Notes under the pieces: model-generated
What the model was told of the DNA's origin: nothing
Seen by the model: the letters and a program-made list of their open reading frames with translations, nothing else
The model's database searches: none
Part shown: piece by piece, positions 26,965 to 35,299 of the stretch
How the letters are laid out: every line of letters starts with the position of its first letter
How positions within the stretch are numbered: position 1 is the first letter of the stretch
Program-made: the position numbers and the translations under genes
Source: Cyclobacteriaceae bacterium SS2
Lineage (GTDB): Bacteria; Bacteroidota; Bacteroidia; Cytophagales; Cyclobacteriaceae
DNA length: 35,299 nucleotides
Direction: 5' to 3'
Assembly (NCBI GenBank): GCA_019192515.1
Contig: JAHCMM010000010.1
Span: 3,393 to 38,691, forward strand

Positions 26965-28743
26965 ATGAGCAGCTCAAAATTGTTGACACGCCTGCTCGTA
27001 TGGCGTATCCGAACAATTAGTGACAATAACTTCACGCTCATGGTGGCTGGCGTTATTGGGCTCATAGCAGGTCTGGCAGCAGTAGTTCTTAAAAGTACAG
27101 TTCATACCATCCAGGCCTTCCTGGAAAGAAACATCGATATTACAGGGTTCAACTACCTGTATCTCGGCTATCCACTAGTAGGGATTCTGATCACGGTTGT
27201 GGTAGCTAGATACATATTGAGAGAACACCTTGGCCATGGGATTACCCAGATATTGTACGCCATATCCAAGAATTCCAGTATTCTGAAAAGAACACAGATG
27301 TACTCCAGGATGATCACCAGTGCCATCACAGTAGGTTTTGGGGGATCTGTCGGGCTGGAGGCACCTATTGTGGTGACGGGCTCAGCTATCGGATCCAATT
27401 TTGGGAGACTCGTTCACCTGGACTACAAAAAAAGAACACTTTTGATTGGTTGCGGAGCAGCCGGAGCTATCTCGGCTATCTTTAACTCACCCATTGCAGG
27501 TGTCATCTTTGCCATTGAGGTGATCATGACTGAAGTGAAGATCAGCAAATTTATCCCCATACTTATAGCGTCAGTATGTGGTCAGCTGGTCAGTATCTCT
27601 TTGTTAGGAGAAGACATATTATTCAGCTTCCGGCTCACAGATCCTTTCAAAGCATCCGATGCTCCCTATTATCTGTTGCTGGGAATGTTCTGTGGAATAA
27701 TCTCTCTATACTTTACCCGGGCCATGTATAAAGTGGAAGCAGCTATCAAGACGATCAAGGAAAGTTTTTCGCGGGCACTTATTGGTGGACTAGGGCTCGC
27801 TATAATCATTTTTACTTTCCCGCCCATATATGGTGAGGGTTATGAGTCTATCAAAGATTTATTGGCAGGGAGGCAGCTGGATTTATTTGACAGAACAATA
27901 TTTGAGCCGCTTGAAACAAATCAGATCATGCTGATGGTTTTTCTATTTGCCATTTTGATGGTGAAACCAGTAGCCACAGCCCTCACGATTGGAGCAGGAG
28001 GTAGCGGAGGAATTTTTGCACCGTCTTTGTTTATGGGGGGTGTTGCCGGCTTCTTTTTTACCCAGGTCATTAACACCTTGATCCCGGGACTGTCTATCAG
28101 CGCCAGTAATTTCACCCTTGTGGGTATGTGTGGGGTTTTAAGCGGGGTTTTACATGCACCCTTGACAGGGATTTTCCTTATTGCGGAGATTACAAGTGGG
28201 TATGTACTATTTGTTCCGCTTATGCTCGTTTCGGCAATCTCTTATTCCACCATCTCCTATTTTGAGAAACATTCTATCTACACCAAGAAACTCATTGAGA
28301 AAGGCGACCTTATTCAATATGACAGGGATCGAATCGTGCTCAGCTTGATCGACCTCAAAAAGGTGATGGAGACAGACCTTCTCCTGATTAAACCGGAAGC
28401 TACATTGGGCGAAATGGTAGAGCTTGTAAAGAAGAGTAAGCGAAACATCTTCCCTGTAGTAAATGACAAAGGCGAGTTGGAAGGAATTGTAACGCTTGAC
28501 GACATCAGAGAGATCATGTTTGACAATGATAAGTATGAAGATGTGATTGTAAAGGCCATTATGCAGGTACCTCCCGCGCATGTGACTCCGCAGGAAAAAA
28601 TGCAATCTGTCATGAATAAATTTGAGTTAACACAAGCCTGGAATTTGCCAGTGATTGAAGATGGGAAATACCTTGGCTTTGTTTCAAAATCAAGAATTTT
28701 CAACGCATACCGTACCAAACTCATTAGGCATACCAAGGAATAA
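26965..28743 (+). CDS. ClC-family chloride channel/transporter with C-terminal CBS pair
   Basis: GGSVGLEAPIV, GVIFAIEVIM, GAGGSGGIFAPSLFMGG and two CBS repeats. Confidence 0.92.
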   Translation: MSSSKLLTRLLVWRIRTISDNNFTLMVAGVIGLIAGLAAVVLKSTVHTIQAFLERNIDITGFNYLYLGYPLVGILITVVVARYILREHLGHGITQILYAISKNSSILKRTQMYSRMITSAITVGFGGSVGLEAPIVVTGSAIGSNFGRLVHLDYKKRTLLIGCGAAGAISAIFNSPIAGVIFAIEVIMTEVKISKFIPILIASVCGQLVSISLLGEDILFSFRLTDPFKASDAPYYLLLGMFCGIISLYFTRAMYKVEAAIKTIKESFSRALIGGLGLAIIIFTFPPIYGEGYESIKDLLAGRQLDLFDRTIFEPLETNQIMLMVFLFAILMVKPVATALTIGAGGSGGIFAPSLFMGGVAGFFFTQVINTLIPGLSISASNFTLVGMCGVLSGVLHAPLTGIFLIAEITSGYVLFVPLMLVSAISYSTISYFEKHSIYTKKLIEKGDLIQYDRDRIVLSLIDLKKVMETDLLLIKPEATLGEMVELVKKSKRNIFPVVNDKGELEGIVTLDDIREIMFDNDKYEDVIVKAIMQVPPAHVTPQEKMQSVMNKFELTQAWNLPVIEDGKYLGFVSKSRIFNAYRTKLIRHTKE

Positions 28744-28806
28744 GAATTTACATCTTGTTGGTATTCAGCGGTTTACAATTTTCGCTAACTATAAGACAAA
28801 TCCACA

Positions 28807-29150
28807 TTATCCACAAACTGATAATTTAATGAAATGTGTGTAAGTAGCTTATTTACAGCTATTTATAAAACGTTTTAATTTTAGTGTGGATAAATTGGTC
28901 CCATTGTGGATAAAATTCGCAAAGTACAATTTGATCAATAGATTTCATCAAAGCAGGGAGAAGGTTAAACTGTGAATGTTTAATTTTTCTATTCTGTTTT
29001 TTGAAAAATTACCTTTTGATACCATATAAATTATAAATTATGGAAATGTTAAGGCAGAATTTGGTTTTTTTGATGATGAGATATTTTAATATAGGAATTG
29101 TACAATTATTATTATTATTCAAAAACCATTATTAAATAGCAACGTAATAT
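28807..29150. other. candidate replication origin (oriC): DnaA-box cluster plus AT-rich region
   Basis: TTATCCACA at 28807-28815 (+), 28885-28893 (-) and 28905-28913 (-); one-mismatch boxes at 28835-28843 and 28849-28857; A/T-rich 28979-29150, in the largest intergenic gap of the window. Confidence 0.6.
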
Positions 29151-29156
29151 ACTCCT

Positions 29157-29627
29157 GTGAAAATATTAGCGCTTACATTGATCCTGATCTCGGCCACTGC
29201 TAGTCATGCCCAGGAGATCAATATGATCAGTTTGGAATCCTTGAATAAGCTGATTGAATCTCCCGATAAAAAACTTAAGGTGATCAATTTTTGGGCTTCA
29301 TGGTGCAGACCATGTATTATGGAGATGCCCCATTTTGAGGCTATTGATAAGACTAAGGCAACTGTGTATTTCATTACACTTGATCACCCACAGGATATTG
29401 CCAAAGCCCAAAGGATGGTGGAAAAGAATGGGATTAAATCCAAGGTGCTACTGTTGGATGAAAAGGATGCCGACAAGTACATCACGGCGATCAATGAGGA
29501 TTGGTCTGGGGCTATTCCTGCCACGCTCTTTGTTGATGCCCGGGGAAGGAAATATTTTCACGAAAAGGCCTTTGACAAACCTGAGCTCGAAAATTACGTT
29601 AAGAAATATAGTTCGTATAATAAATAA
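29157..29627 (+). CDS. TlpA-like secreted thioredoxin-fold protein
   Basis: Signal peptide, NFWASWCRPCIMEMPHFE CxxC motif; GTG start. Confidence 0.88.
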   Translation: MKILALTLILISATASHAQEINMISLESLNKLIESPDKKLKVINFWASWCRPCIMEMPHFEAIDKTKATVYFITLDHPQDIAKAQRMVEKNGIKSKVLLLDEKDADKYITAINEDWSGAIPATLFVDARGRKYFHEKAFDKPELENYVKKYSSYNK

Positions 29628-29629
29628 TC

Positions 29630-30259
29630 ATGAAGAGGACATTTTTAATTATTACCGGATTATTGGTTGTCGTGGCCATTTTGTTTACCAATGCCAGTAG
29701 CGATGAGATACAGGGCTACCAGGTAGGGGACTATGCAACGGATTTCAACCTAAAGAACGTGGACGATAAGATGGTGTCATTATCCAACTATCCATCGGCC
29801 AAAGGCTTCATTGTCATTTTCACCTGCAATACATGTCCATATGCTAAAGCATACGAGCAGCGGATCATAGATCTTCACAAAATGTATGAGCCAAAAGGCT
29901 TTCCAGTCATTGCTATCAACCCCAACGATCCATCCCAATCTGCAGGAGACTCTATGGAAGAGATGAAAACCAGGTCTTCAGAACGAAATTATCCATTCCC
30001 TTACTTAAGGGATGATGTACAGGATATTACAGCAGCTTACGGCGCCACCAAAACTCCTCATGTATTTGTGCTGAATAAAGAAGCCTCAAAAAAATATAAG
30101 GTAGAATATATTGGCGCTATAGATGATAGTCCAAGGGAAGCCGCTGATGCCAGTGAGAAATATGTGGAGTCAGCGGTCAATGCACTACTTTCTGGTAAAA
30201 AACCGACGGTGAAAGAAAAGCGAGCCATCGGATGCACCATCAAGTGGAAAGATGCATAA
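29630..30259 (+). CDS. thioredoxin-family / AhpC-TSA-like redoxin
   Basis: GDYATDFNLKNVDDKMVSLSNY..., TCNTCPYAKAYE active-site region. Confidence 0.85.
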   Translation: MKRTFLIITGLLVVVAILFTNASSDEIQGYQVGDYATDFNLKNVDDKMVSLSNYPSAKGFIVIFTCNTCPYAKAYEQRIIDLHKMYEPKGFPVIAINPNDPSQSAGDSMEEMKTRSSERNYPFPYLRDDVQDITAAYGATKTPHVFVLNKEASKKYKVEYIGAIDDSPREAADASEKYVESAVNALLSGKKPTVKEKRAIGCTIKWKDA

Positions 30260-30293
30260 AGATTTTTAGCGATTAAGATTGAAACAGAAGATT

Positions 30294-30322
30294 AAGGCAA
30301 CTCCCAGGGGGTTGCCTTTTTC
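30294..30322 (+). terminator. rho-independent terminator (possibly bidirectional)
   Basis: AAGGCAAC-TCCCAGGGG-GTTGCCTT plus T tract. Confidence 0.8.
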
Positions 30323-30324
30323 TA

Positions 30325-30735
30325 TTACTTCTCTTTGGTCCATCCGCCAAGTAATGCCCCGGAAACCGTCCAGATAATCAGGTTTTGACCACCATCAATC
30401 CAGGTTAAAGCATACGGTTGCATCGAAAACAGATACATGGTCATGGTGCCCAGAATAGCAATCGGAAACCCCATGATAAAACCTGTCTTCAGTCCGTCTG
30501 TCCAGGTCCTCACGTTCATACGCATAAAAACCCAGGCCAACATATAGCCGAATGCAATCGCTGTAATGATACTCATTACATAAGGAGTAGACCCGCCTGA
30601 CATGGCATCTTCTTCGGTAAGCCCTGTGAGACTCATCCATTGCTCGGCAAAGATGCCGTACCACAACATGGGGATAACTTGCCCCAGTACTACAATAACC
30701 CAAACAGCACCATGATTGATTTTAAGTTCTTTCAT
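30325..30735 (-). CDS. DUF1761-family membrane protein
   Basis: Multi-TM with MLWYGIFAEQWM and DGLKTGFIMG features. Confidence 0.75.
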   Translation of the reverse strand: MKELKINHGAVWVIVVLGQVIPMLWYGIFAEQWMSLTGLTEEDAMSGGSTPYVMSIITAIAFGYMLAWVFMRMNVRTWTDGLKTGFIMGFPIAILGTMTMYLFSMQPYALTWIDGGQNLIIWTVSGALLGGWTKEK

Positions 30736-30796
30736 CTTAATTAGGTTGATTAATACTAAAAAGATAGGGACTTATTTCGGAACAGTCAAGGAGTTT

Positions 30797-31585
30797 CTAA
30801 TCCTGCGTTTTTGCTTTATTCCAATACACATCCATCTCCTGCAGTGACATTTTGGTGAGTTCTTTGCCGGCATCCTTCACCATTTTTTCCATTAAGGTAA
30901 ATCGTCTGATAAACTTGGAGTTGGTACGTTCCAGTGCTTCCTCAGCATTGATATCAATAAACCTGGAATAGTTGATCAGTGAAAAAAGCAGATCCCCAAA
31001 TTCATCTGTCGAAGCTTCTTGATCACTGGCAGTTTTAAACTCATGCAGCTCTTCCTGAACTTTCTCCCAAACCTGCTCTTTTTCATCCCAGTCAAAACCG
31101 ACTCCCTTTGCCTTTTCCTGGATGCGCATGGCTTTTACCATGGCGGGAAGCGATTTGGGCACACCGGCCAATACAGTAGTCCCGGCTTTTTCTTTTAGCT
31201 TGATCTTTTCCCAGTTTTCCTTGACCGCTTTTTCATCTGAGGCATCTACATCACCATATACATGAGGATGTCGGCGGATCAGCTTATCACAGACCTGGTT
31301 GAGCACATCGGCCATGTCAAAATCATTGGTTTCAGAGCCAATCCGGCAATAAAATGCCATGTGTAGCATCAGGTCTCCCAGCTCTTTTTTTATTTCCTCC
31401 ATGTCCTGCTCCAGGATGGCCTCCCCCAGCTCATAAGTCTCTTCAATGGTGAGATGCCGAAGACTTTCCATTGTCTGTTTTTTGTCCCATGGACAATTTT
31501 CCCGAAGCTCATCCATGATCGTCAGCAAACGATCAAAGGCTTCCAGTTTTGCTTTTCTGTTAGGATCCGGTTTTGCTAATGACAT
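30797..31585 (-). CDS. mazG: nucleoside triphosphate pyrophosphohydrolase MazG
   Basis: CPWDKKQTMESLRHLTIEETYELGEAI, KKELGDLMLHMAF, second EFGDLLFSLIN domain. Confidence 0.95.
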   Translation of the reverse strand: MSLAKPDPNRKAKLEAFDRLLTIMDELRENCPWDKKQTMESLRHLTIEETYELGEAILEQDMEEIKKELGDLMLHMAFYCRIGSETNDFDMADVLNQVCDKLIRRHPHVYGDVDASDEKAVKENWEKIKLKEKAGTTVLAGVPKSLPAMVKAMRIQEKAKGVGFDWDEKEQVWEKVQEELHEFKTASDQEASTDEFGDLLFSLINYSRFIDINAEEALERTNSKFIRRFTLMEKMVKDAGKELTKMSLQEMDVYWNKAKTQD

Positions 31586-31667
31586 TTAATTGGAATGATT
31601 GTGACTTATCGATTGTTTATTCAACTGAAAGACAAATATTCTTTAATTTTGAACCAAAAGTAACCTT

Positions 31668-31898
31668 ATGGCTACGGTATTATTAGCAATCGGTTTTGTC
31701 GGACTATTTTTTGTCCTAATGTCAGTAAGACTCATCCTCAAAAAGGATGGGGAATTTAAGGGAACGTGTGCCTCTCAGAGTCCATTTCTCAATAAAGAAG
31801 GCACAACATGTGGATATTGTGGTAAAACTGTAGGTCCGGAAAGCGCTTGCGGAAATCCTGACAGTGAGGTGAATAAAGTAATGGCAAAATTCAGTTAA
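31668..31898 (+). CDS. small membrane-anchored Cys-rich protein
   Basis: N-terminal TM then CASQSPFLNKEGTTCGYCGKTVGPESACG; 76 aa. Confidence 0.75.
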   Translation: MATVLLAIGFVGLFFVLMSVRLILKKDGEFKGTCASQSPFLNKEGTTCGYCGKTVGPESACGNPDSEVNKVMAKFS

Positions 31899-31978
31899 CC
31901 CACTTGCCAGCATTTACTTGTTAGTCCTTACTCTTTAGTGATTGCTTCATTTTTCATTTTTTATTAAATCGCTATTCA

Positions 31979-33370
31979 TTGACTTTAATCAAATCTATTT
32001 CAGGGCTCCGGGGCACAATAGGAGGTAAAGCCGGAGAGACACTATCGCCTATAGATGTTGTAAAATTCTCTGCGGGATTCGGTATGTGGATCAAAGAACG
32101 ACATGAAAACCCAACTGTCGTCATTGGAAGAGACGCCAGACCATCCGGAAACCTGATCAGTCCAATCGTGGAAAATACTTTGCTGGCTCAGGGAATACAG
32201 GTTGTTGACCTGGGACTATCCACCACTCCAACTGTGGAGATGGCGGTAGTAGCTGAGAAAGCACAAGCTGGTATCATACTTACGGCTAGTCACAATCCAT
32301 CAGGATGGAACGCCATGAAGCTTCTCAATGAGAAGGGGGAATTTATTTCCGCTAAAGATGGGGAAAAAGTGCTCAAATGGGCTGAATCCTCCGAAATCCT
32401 GTTTAGTGAGCCCAAGAAGTTTGGTAAAGTAAGACAGGACGATACCTATATCGACAAACACATCAACAAAATTCTGGAACTGGATCTGGTAAATGTTGAA
32501 GCCATTAAGGCACGAGAATTTAATGTGGTGATAGATGCAGTGAATAGTACGGGAGGGATCGCAGTGCCACGTCTTCTGGATAAACTGGGAGTAAAATATC
32601 ATCCTTTATTTTGTGAGCCAAACGGGATTTTCCCGCACAACCCGGAGCCTATTCCTGAGAACCTATCACAGATTAGCAATGAGCTTGCTGCCGGAAAGTA
32701 CGATCTTGGTATCGTGGTAGATCCCGATGTGGACCGCCTGGTAATGATTTGCGAAGATGGACAACCATTTGGAGAAGAATACACCCTGGTTGCCGTCGCG
32801 GATTATGTTCTGAGTAAGAAAAAAGGTAATACGGTTAGCAACCTTTCATCGACCCGCGCGCTGAGAGATGTGACTGAAAAGCACGGTGCGGAATATACTG
32901 CGGCAGCCGTGGGAGAAGTGAACGTTGTTACCCAAATGAAAAAGGTAAAAGCTGTAATTGGTGGTGAAGGAAACGGGGGCGTGATATTACCAGAGCTACA
33001 TTACGGTCGCGATGCGCTGGTTGGGATTGCTTTGTTCCTGTCACATCTGGCAGAGTATGGAAAGAGCTGTTCAAGATTAAAAGCTACATACCCTCAATAC
33101 CATATTTCTAAAAATAAAATTGAGCTGGATGAGGAAATGGACCTGGACAGTATCCTGAAAGAGCTGGAAACACGGTATGCTGAGAACCCTTCCAATACGA
33201 TCGACGGATTGAAAATCGAATTTGGAAAGGAATGGGTACACCTGAGAAAGTCCAATACAGAGCCCATCATCAGAATATATGCTGAATCGGAAAGTCAGGC
33301 AACAGCGGAGCACCTCGCAAATAAATTAATTGGTGATATTAGGGAAATCATTTCTACACCAGCAAAATGA
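31979..33370 (+). CDS. glmM: phosphoglucosamine mutase-type phosphohexomutase
   Basis: TTG start giving MTLIKSISGLRGTIGG; TASHNPSGWNAMK active site; VDPDVDRL. Confidence 0.9.
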   Translation: MTLIKSISGLRGTIGGKAGETLSPIDVVKFSAGFGMWIKERHENPTVVIGRDARPSGNLISPIVENTLLAQGIQVVDLGLSTTPTVEMAVVAEKAQAGIILTASHNPSGWNAMKLLNEKGEFISAKDGEKVLKWAESSEILFSEPKKFGKVRQDDTYIDKHINKILELDLVNVEAIKAREFNVVIDAVNSTGGIAVPRLLDKLGVKYHPLFCEPNGIFPHNPEPIPENLSQISNELAAGKYDLGIVVDPDVDRLVMICEDGQPFGEEYTLVAVADYVLSKKKGNTVSNLSSTRALRDVTEKHGAEYTAAAVGEVNVVTQMKKVKAVIGGEGNGGVILPELHYGRDALVGIALFLSHLAEYGKSCSRLKATYPQYHISKNKIELDEEMDLDSILKELETRYAENPSNTIDGLKIEFGKEWVHLRKSNTEPIIRIYAESESQATAEHLANKLIGDIREIISTPAK

Positions 33371-34506
33371 ATGTTTACTTCGATAATGCGGCCACCACAC
33401 CTTTAGATCCTAAGGTTATTGAAGAAATGCTTCCGTTCTGGCAGCAGCATTATGGAAATCCTTCTTCGATACATTCGATGGGCAGGAAAACAAAATCTGC
33501 CATTGAGCAGGCCCGAAAAAAAGTAGCTGACCTGCTTAGTACATCTCCTTCCGAGATCTTCTTTACCTCCGGGGGTACTGAAGCAGATAATACAGCACTC
33601 ACCAGTGCTGTAGAAACGTATCAGATTGAAAATATCATTACTTCACCGCTAGAACATCATGCGGTGTTGCACACAGTAGAGCACCTGGAGAAAACAGGAA
33701 AAATTAAAAGGCATCTGCTGGATGTGGATGAGAAAGGTAATTTGGACCTCGCTCAATTGGCTGGGATATTGGCTACTCATGACAAATGCCTGGTGTCTCT
33801 GATGCATGGTAACAATGAGATTGGCAACTTGTTAGATATTCAGGCCGTGGGTGAGCTTTGCAAAGAATATGGAGCGATGTTTCATTCAGATACCGTTCAG
33901 ACCATGGGCCATTTTACGCATGTATTGAAGCATTTACCGGTGGATTTTATTGCAGGAGCGGCACATAAGTTTCATGGTCCCAAAGGAGCTGGATTTTTAT
34001 ACATCAACCATCAAGTGAAAATCAACCCCCTGATCCAGGGAGGAGCTCAGGAAAGAAACATGCGAGGAGGCACAGAAAACGTGACCGGTATTGTGGGGTT
34101 GGCTAAAGCATTGGAACTGGCTTATCAAAATATGAACAATGATCATGAGCATATCAGCAAGTTGAAAAGCTACATGATCGAACAACTTAAGACCAGGGTT
34201 CAGGGGGTTCAATTCAACGGACTTTCTGCAGACCCTGATAACAGTCTTTATACCGTGCTGAATGTATCTTTTCCTGCAGGGGATCACAATGAGATGATGC
34301 TCTTTAATCTAGACATCAATGGTATTTGTGCGAGCGGGGGTAGTGCATGTTCAAGTGGCTCATCACTTGGATCACATGTGCTTAAAGCTATCAATTCAGA
34401 CCCAACCAGGGGTGCCGTTAGATTTTCATTCAGCAGATTCAATACTACCAAGGAGGTCGATTACGTTGTGAATAAGATCGCTGAAATTGTTCCGGTAAGT
34501 GCATAA
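33367..34506 (+). CDS. cysteine desulfurase (NifS/IscS family)
   Basis: NAATTPLDP, TSGGTEADN, GAAHKFHGPKGAGFLY PLP-Lys, CASGGSACSSGS active Cys; 4-nt overlap with glmM. Confidence 0.94.
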   Translation: MNVYFDNAATTPLDPKVIEEMLPFWQQHYGNPSSIHSMGRKTKSAIEQARKKVADLLSTSPSEIFFTSGGTEADNTALTSAVETYQIENIITSPLEHHAVLHTVEHLEKTGKIKRHLLDVDEKGNLDLAQLAGILATHDKCLVSLMHGNNEIGNLLDIQAVGELCKEYGAMFHSDTVQTMGHFTHVLKHLPVDFIAGAAHKFHGPKGAGFLYINHQVKINPLIQGGAQERNMRGGTENVTGIVGLAKALELAYQNMNNDHEHISKLKSYMIEQLKTRVQGVQFNGLSADPDNSLYTVLNVSFPAGDHNEMMLFNLDINGICASGGSACSSGSSLGSHVLKAINSDPTRGAVRFSFSRFNTTKEVDYVVNKIAEIVPVSA

Positions 34507-35299
34507 ACTCTTATTATTAGTCATTTTTTTCTTACAAGGTATTTTACCAGCTCACTTTGCAGCAGGTCAGAATACCTGGGTAAAACGTGTTGATCAGGGA
34601 TTTGTTAATGGTAGGTTGACATCTGCTGATCCTTATGAATCCACGGCTATTGTTGTAAGATCAGCTCTATTTTTGGGCGATTCCATTTCTGTTTGGTTTG
34701 ATGCAGAAAAATTATGGATTCCTTACGATCCTGATGCCCCGGAATTCACCTACTTTTTGTCACATGGAAAGAGGGAAATAAATGACATAAGGATCGAAAT
34801 TGATGGTGATGCTGATATATTTCTGATCAATAGTGGGGAGACACCATCGGCAAATGCCAGTGCCAGAGTGGAATCTCCCGGTGAGTGTACTTTTTCATTT
34901 AATGCTATTCCTCAATCGGAATGGAGAGCCGGATTACCGGACCCTAATTATACCAGGACTGCTACCAATGTAAAACATGTTGTGGTTCATCATTCAGCTG
35001 GCTCAAACACCAATACAAATTATACCCAGGTAGTCAGGGATATTTACCTGTATCATACGCAAATCAATGGCTGGTCAGATATTGGATATAATTACCTGGT
35101 GGCTCAGGATGGATCCATTTACAATGGCAGAGATCCGGGTTCATTGGAGCAGGATGATGTACTGGGAGCACATTTTTGTGGATCGAATAGCACTACCATG
35201 GGGATTTGTATGCTGGGCAACTATGAATCCGTGCAGCTCAGCTCTTCCAATTACTCGTCTCTCATTGATATCATCATCTGGAAGCTGGATCACGAAGAG
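34499..35299 (+). CDS. secreted N-acetylmuramoyl-L-alanine amidase / PGRP-like protein (3' truncated by window)
   Basis: GTG start at 34499 preceded by in-frame TAA; signal peptide MHKLLLLVIFFLQGILPAHFAAGQ; Amidase_2-like HVVVHHSAGSNT...GWSDIGYNYLVAQDGSIYNGR...GAHFCGSN...GICMLGNY. Not in the ORF track because it runs off the end. Confidence 0.85.
   Translation, partial: MHKLLLLVIFFLQGILPAHFAAGQNTWVKRVDQGFVNGRLTSADPYESTAIVVRSALFLGDSISVWFDAEKLWIPYDPDAPEFTYFLSHGKREINDIRIEIDGDADIFLINSGETPSANASARVESPGECTFSFNAIPQSEWRAGLPDPNYTRTATNVKHVVVHHSAGSNTNTNYTQVVRDIYLYHTQINGWSDIGYNYLVAQDGSIYNGRDPGSLEQDDVLGAHFCGSNSTTMGICMLGNYESVQLSSSNYSSLIDIIIWKLDHEE

Noticed and set aside
29335-29700. 121-aa alternative-frame ORF across the two thioredoxin-fold genes
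   Set aside because: Out of frame with clear TlpA-like and redoxin genes; Arg/Leu/Ser-rich shadow composition.
31932-31938. TAGTGAT half-site upstream of glmM
   Set aside because: The partner half (TCCTTAC) does not match; only a half-site, so not counted as an iron-locus operator.
1-35299. Mobile elements, CRISPR arrays, tRNA/rRNA, restriction or phage-defence systems
   Set aside because: No transposase, integrase, spaced repeats, nuclease/ATPase cassettes or RNA gene signatures found on reading; the gene content is mostly conserved chromosomal.

Overview
The window is a Bacteroidota (probably Cytophagales-like) chromosomal segment. It is mostly housekeeping and conserved genes: gdhA, a CaCA exchanger, mutS, TrmH-type methyltransferase, fumC, map, a CBS-domain ClC, mazG, glmM and a cysteine desulfurase. 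There are no rRNA or tRNA genes, CRISPR arrays, transposons or prophage that I can support. The most interesting area is a compact iron locus at about 13.3-23.1 kb. It holds a TonB receptor / HTTM / imelysin / DUF4856 operon, a ferritin, an unannotated 51-aa Lys/Cys-rich ORF, and feoA-feoB-Cys-rich membrane protein. Its control regions carry six copies of an 18-bp element, ATCrCTA-N4-TAGyyAw (best copy the perfect palindrome ATCACTACTAGTAGTGAT), in three separate regulatory regions, plus a second Fur/PerR-like inverted repeat TTTrGAATnrTTCTAAA. This looks like a candidate iron regulon with an operator I do not recognise. The second notable item is the 413-bp AT-rich intergenic region at 28744-29156. 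It has three perfect DnaA boxes (TTATCCACA) and two near-matches in 107 bp, followed by an A/T-rich stretch, so it is a candidate chromosomal origin. Other observations include an arylamine N-acetyltransferase homolog lacking its catalytic Cys and His, and several short ORFs absent from the supplied track.
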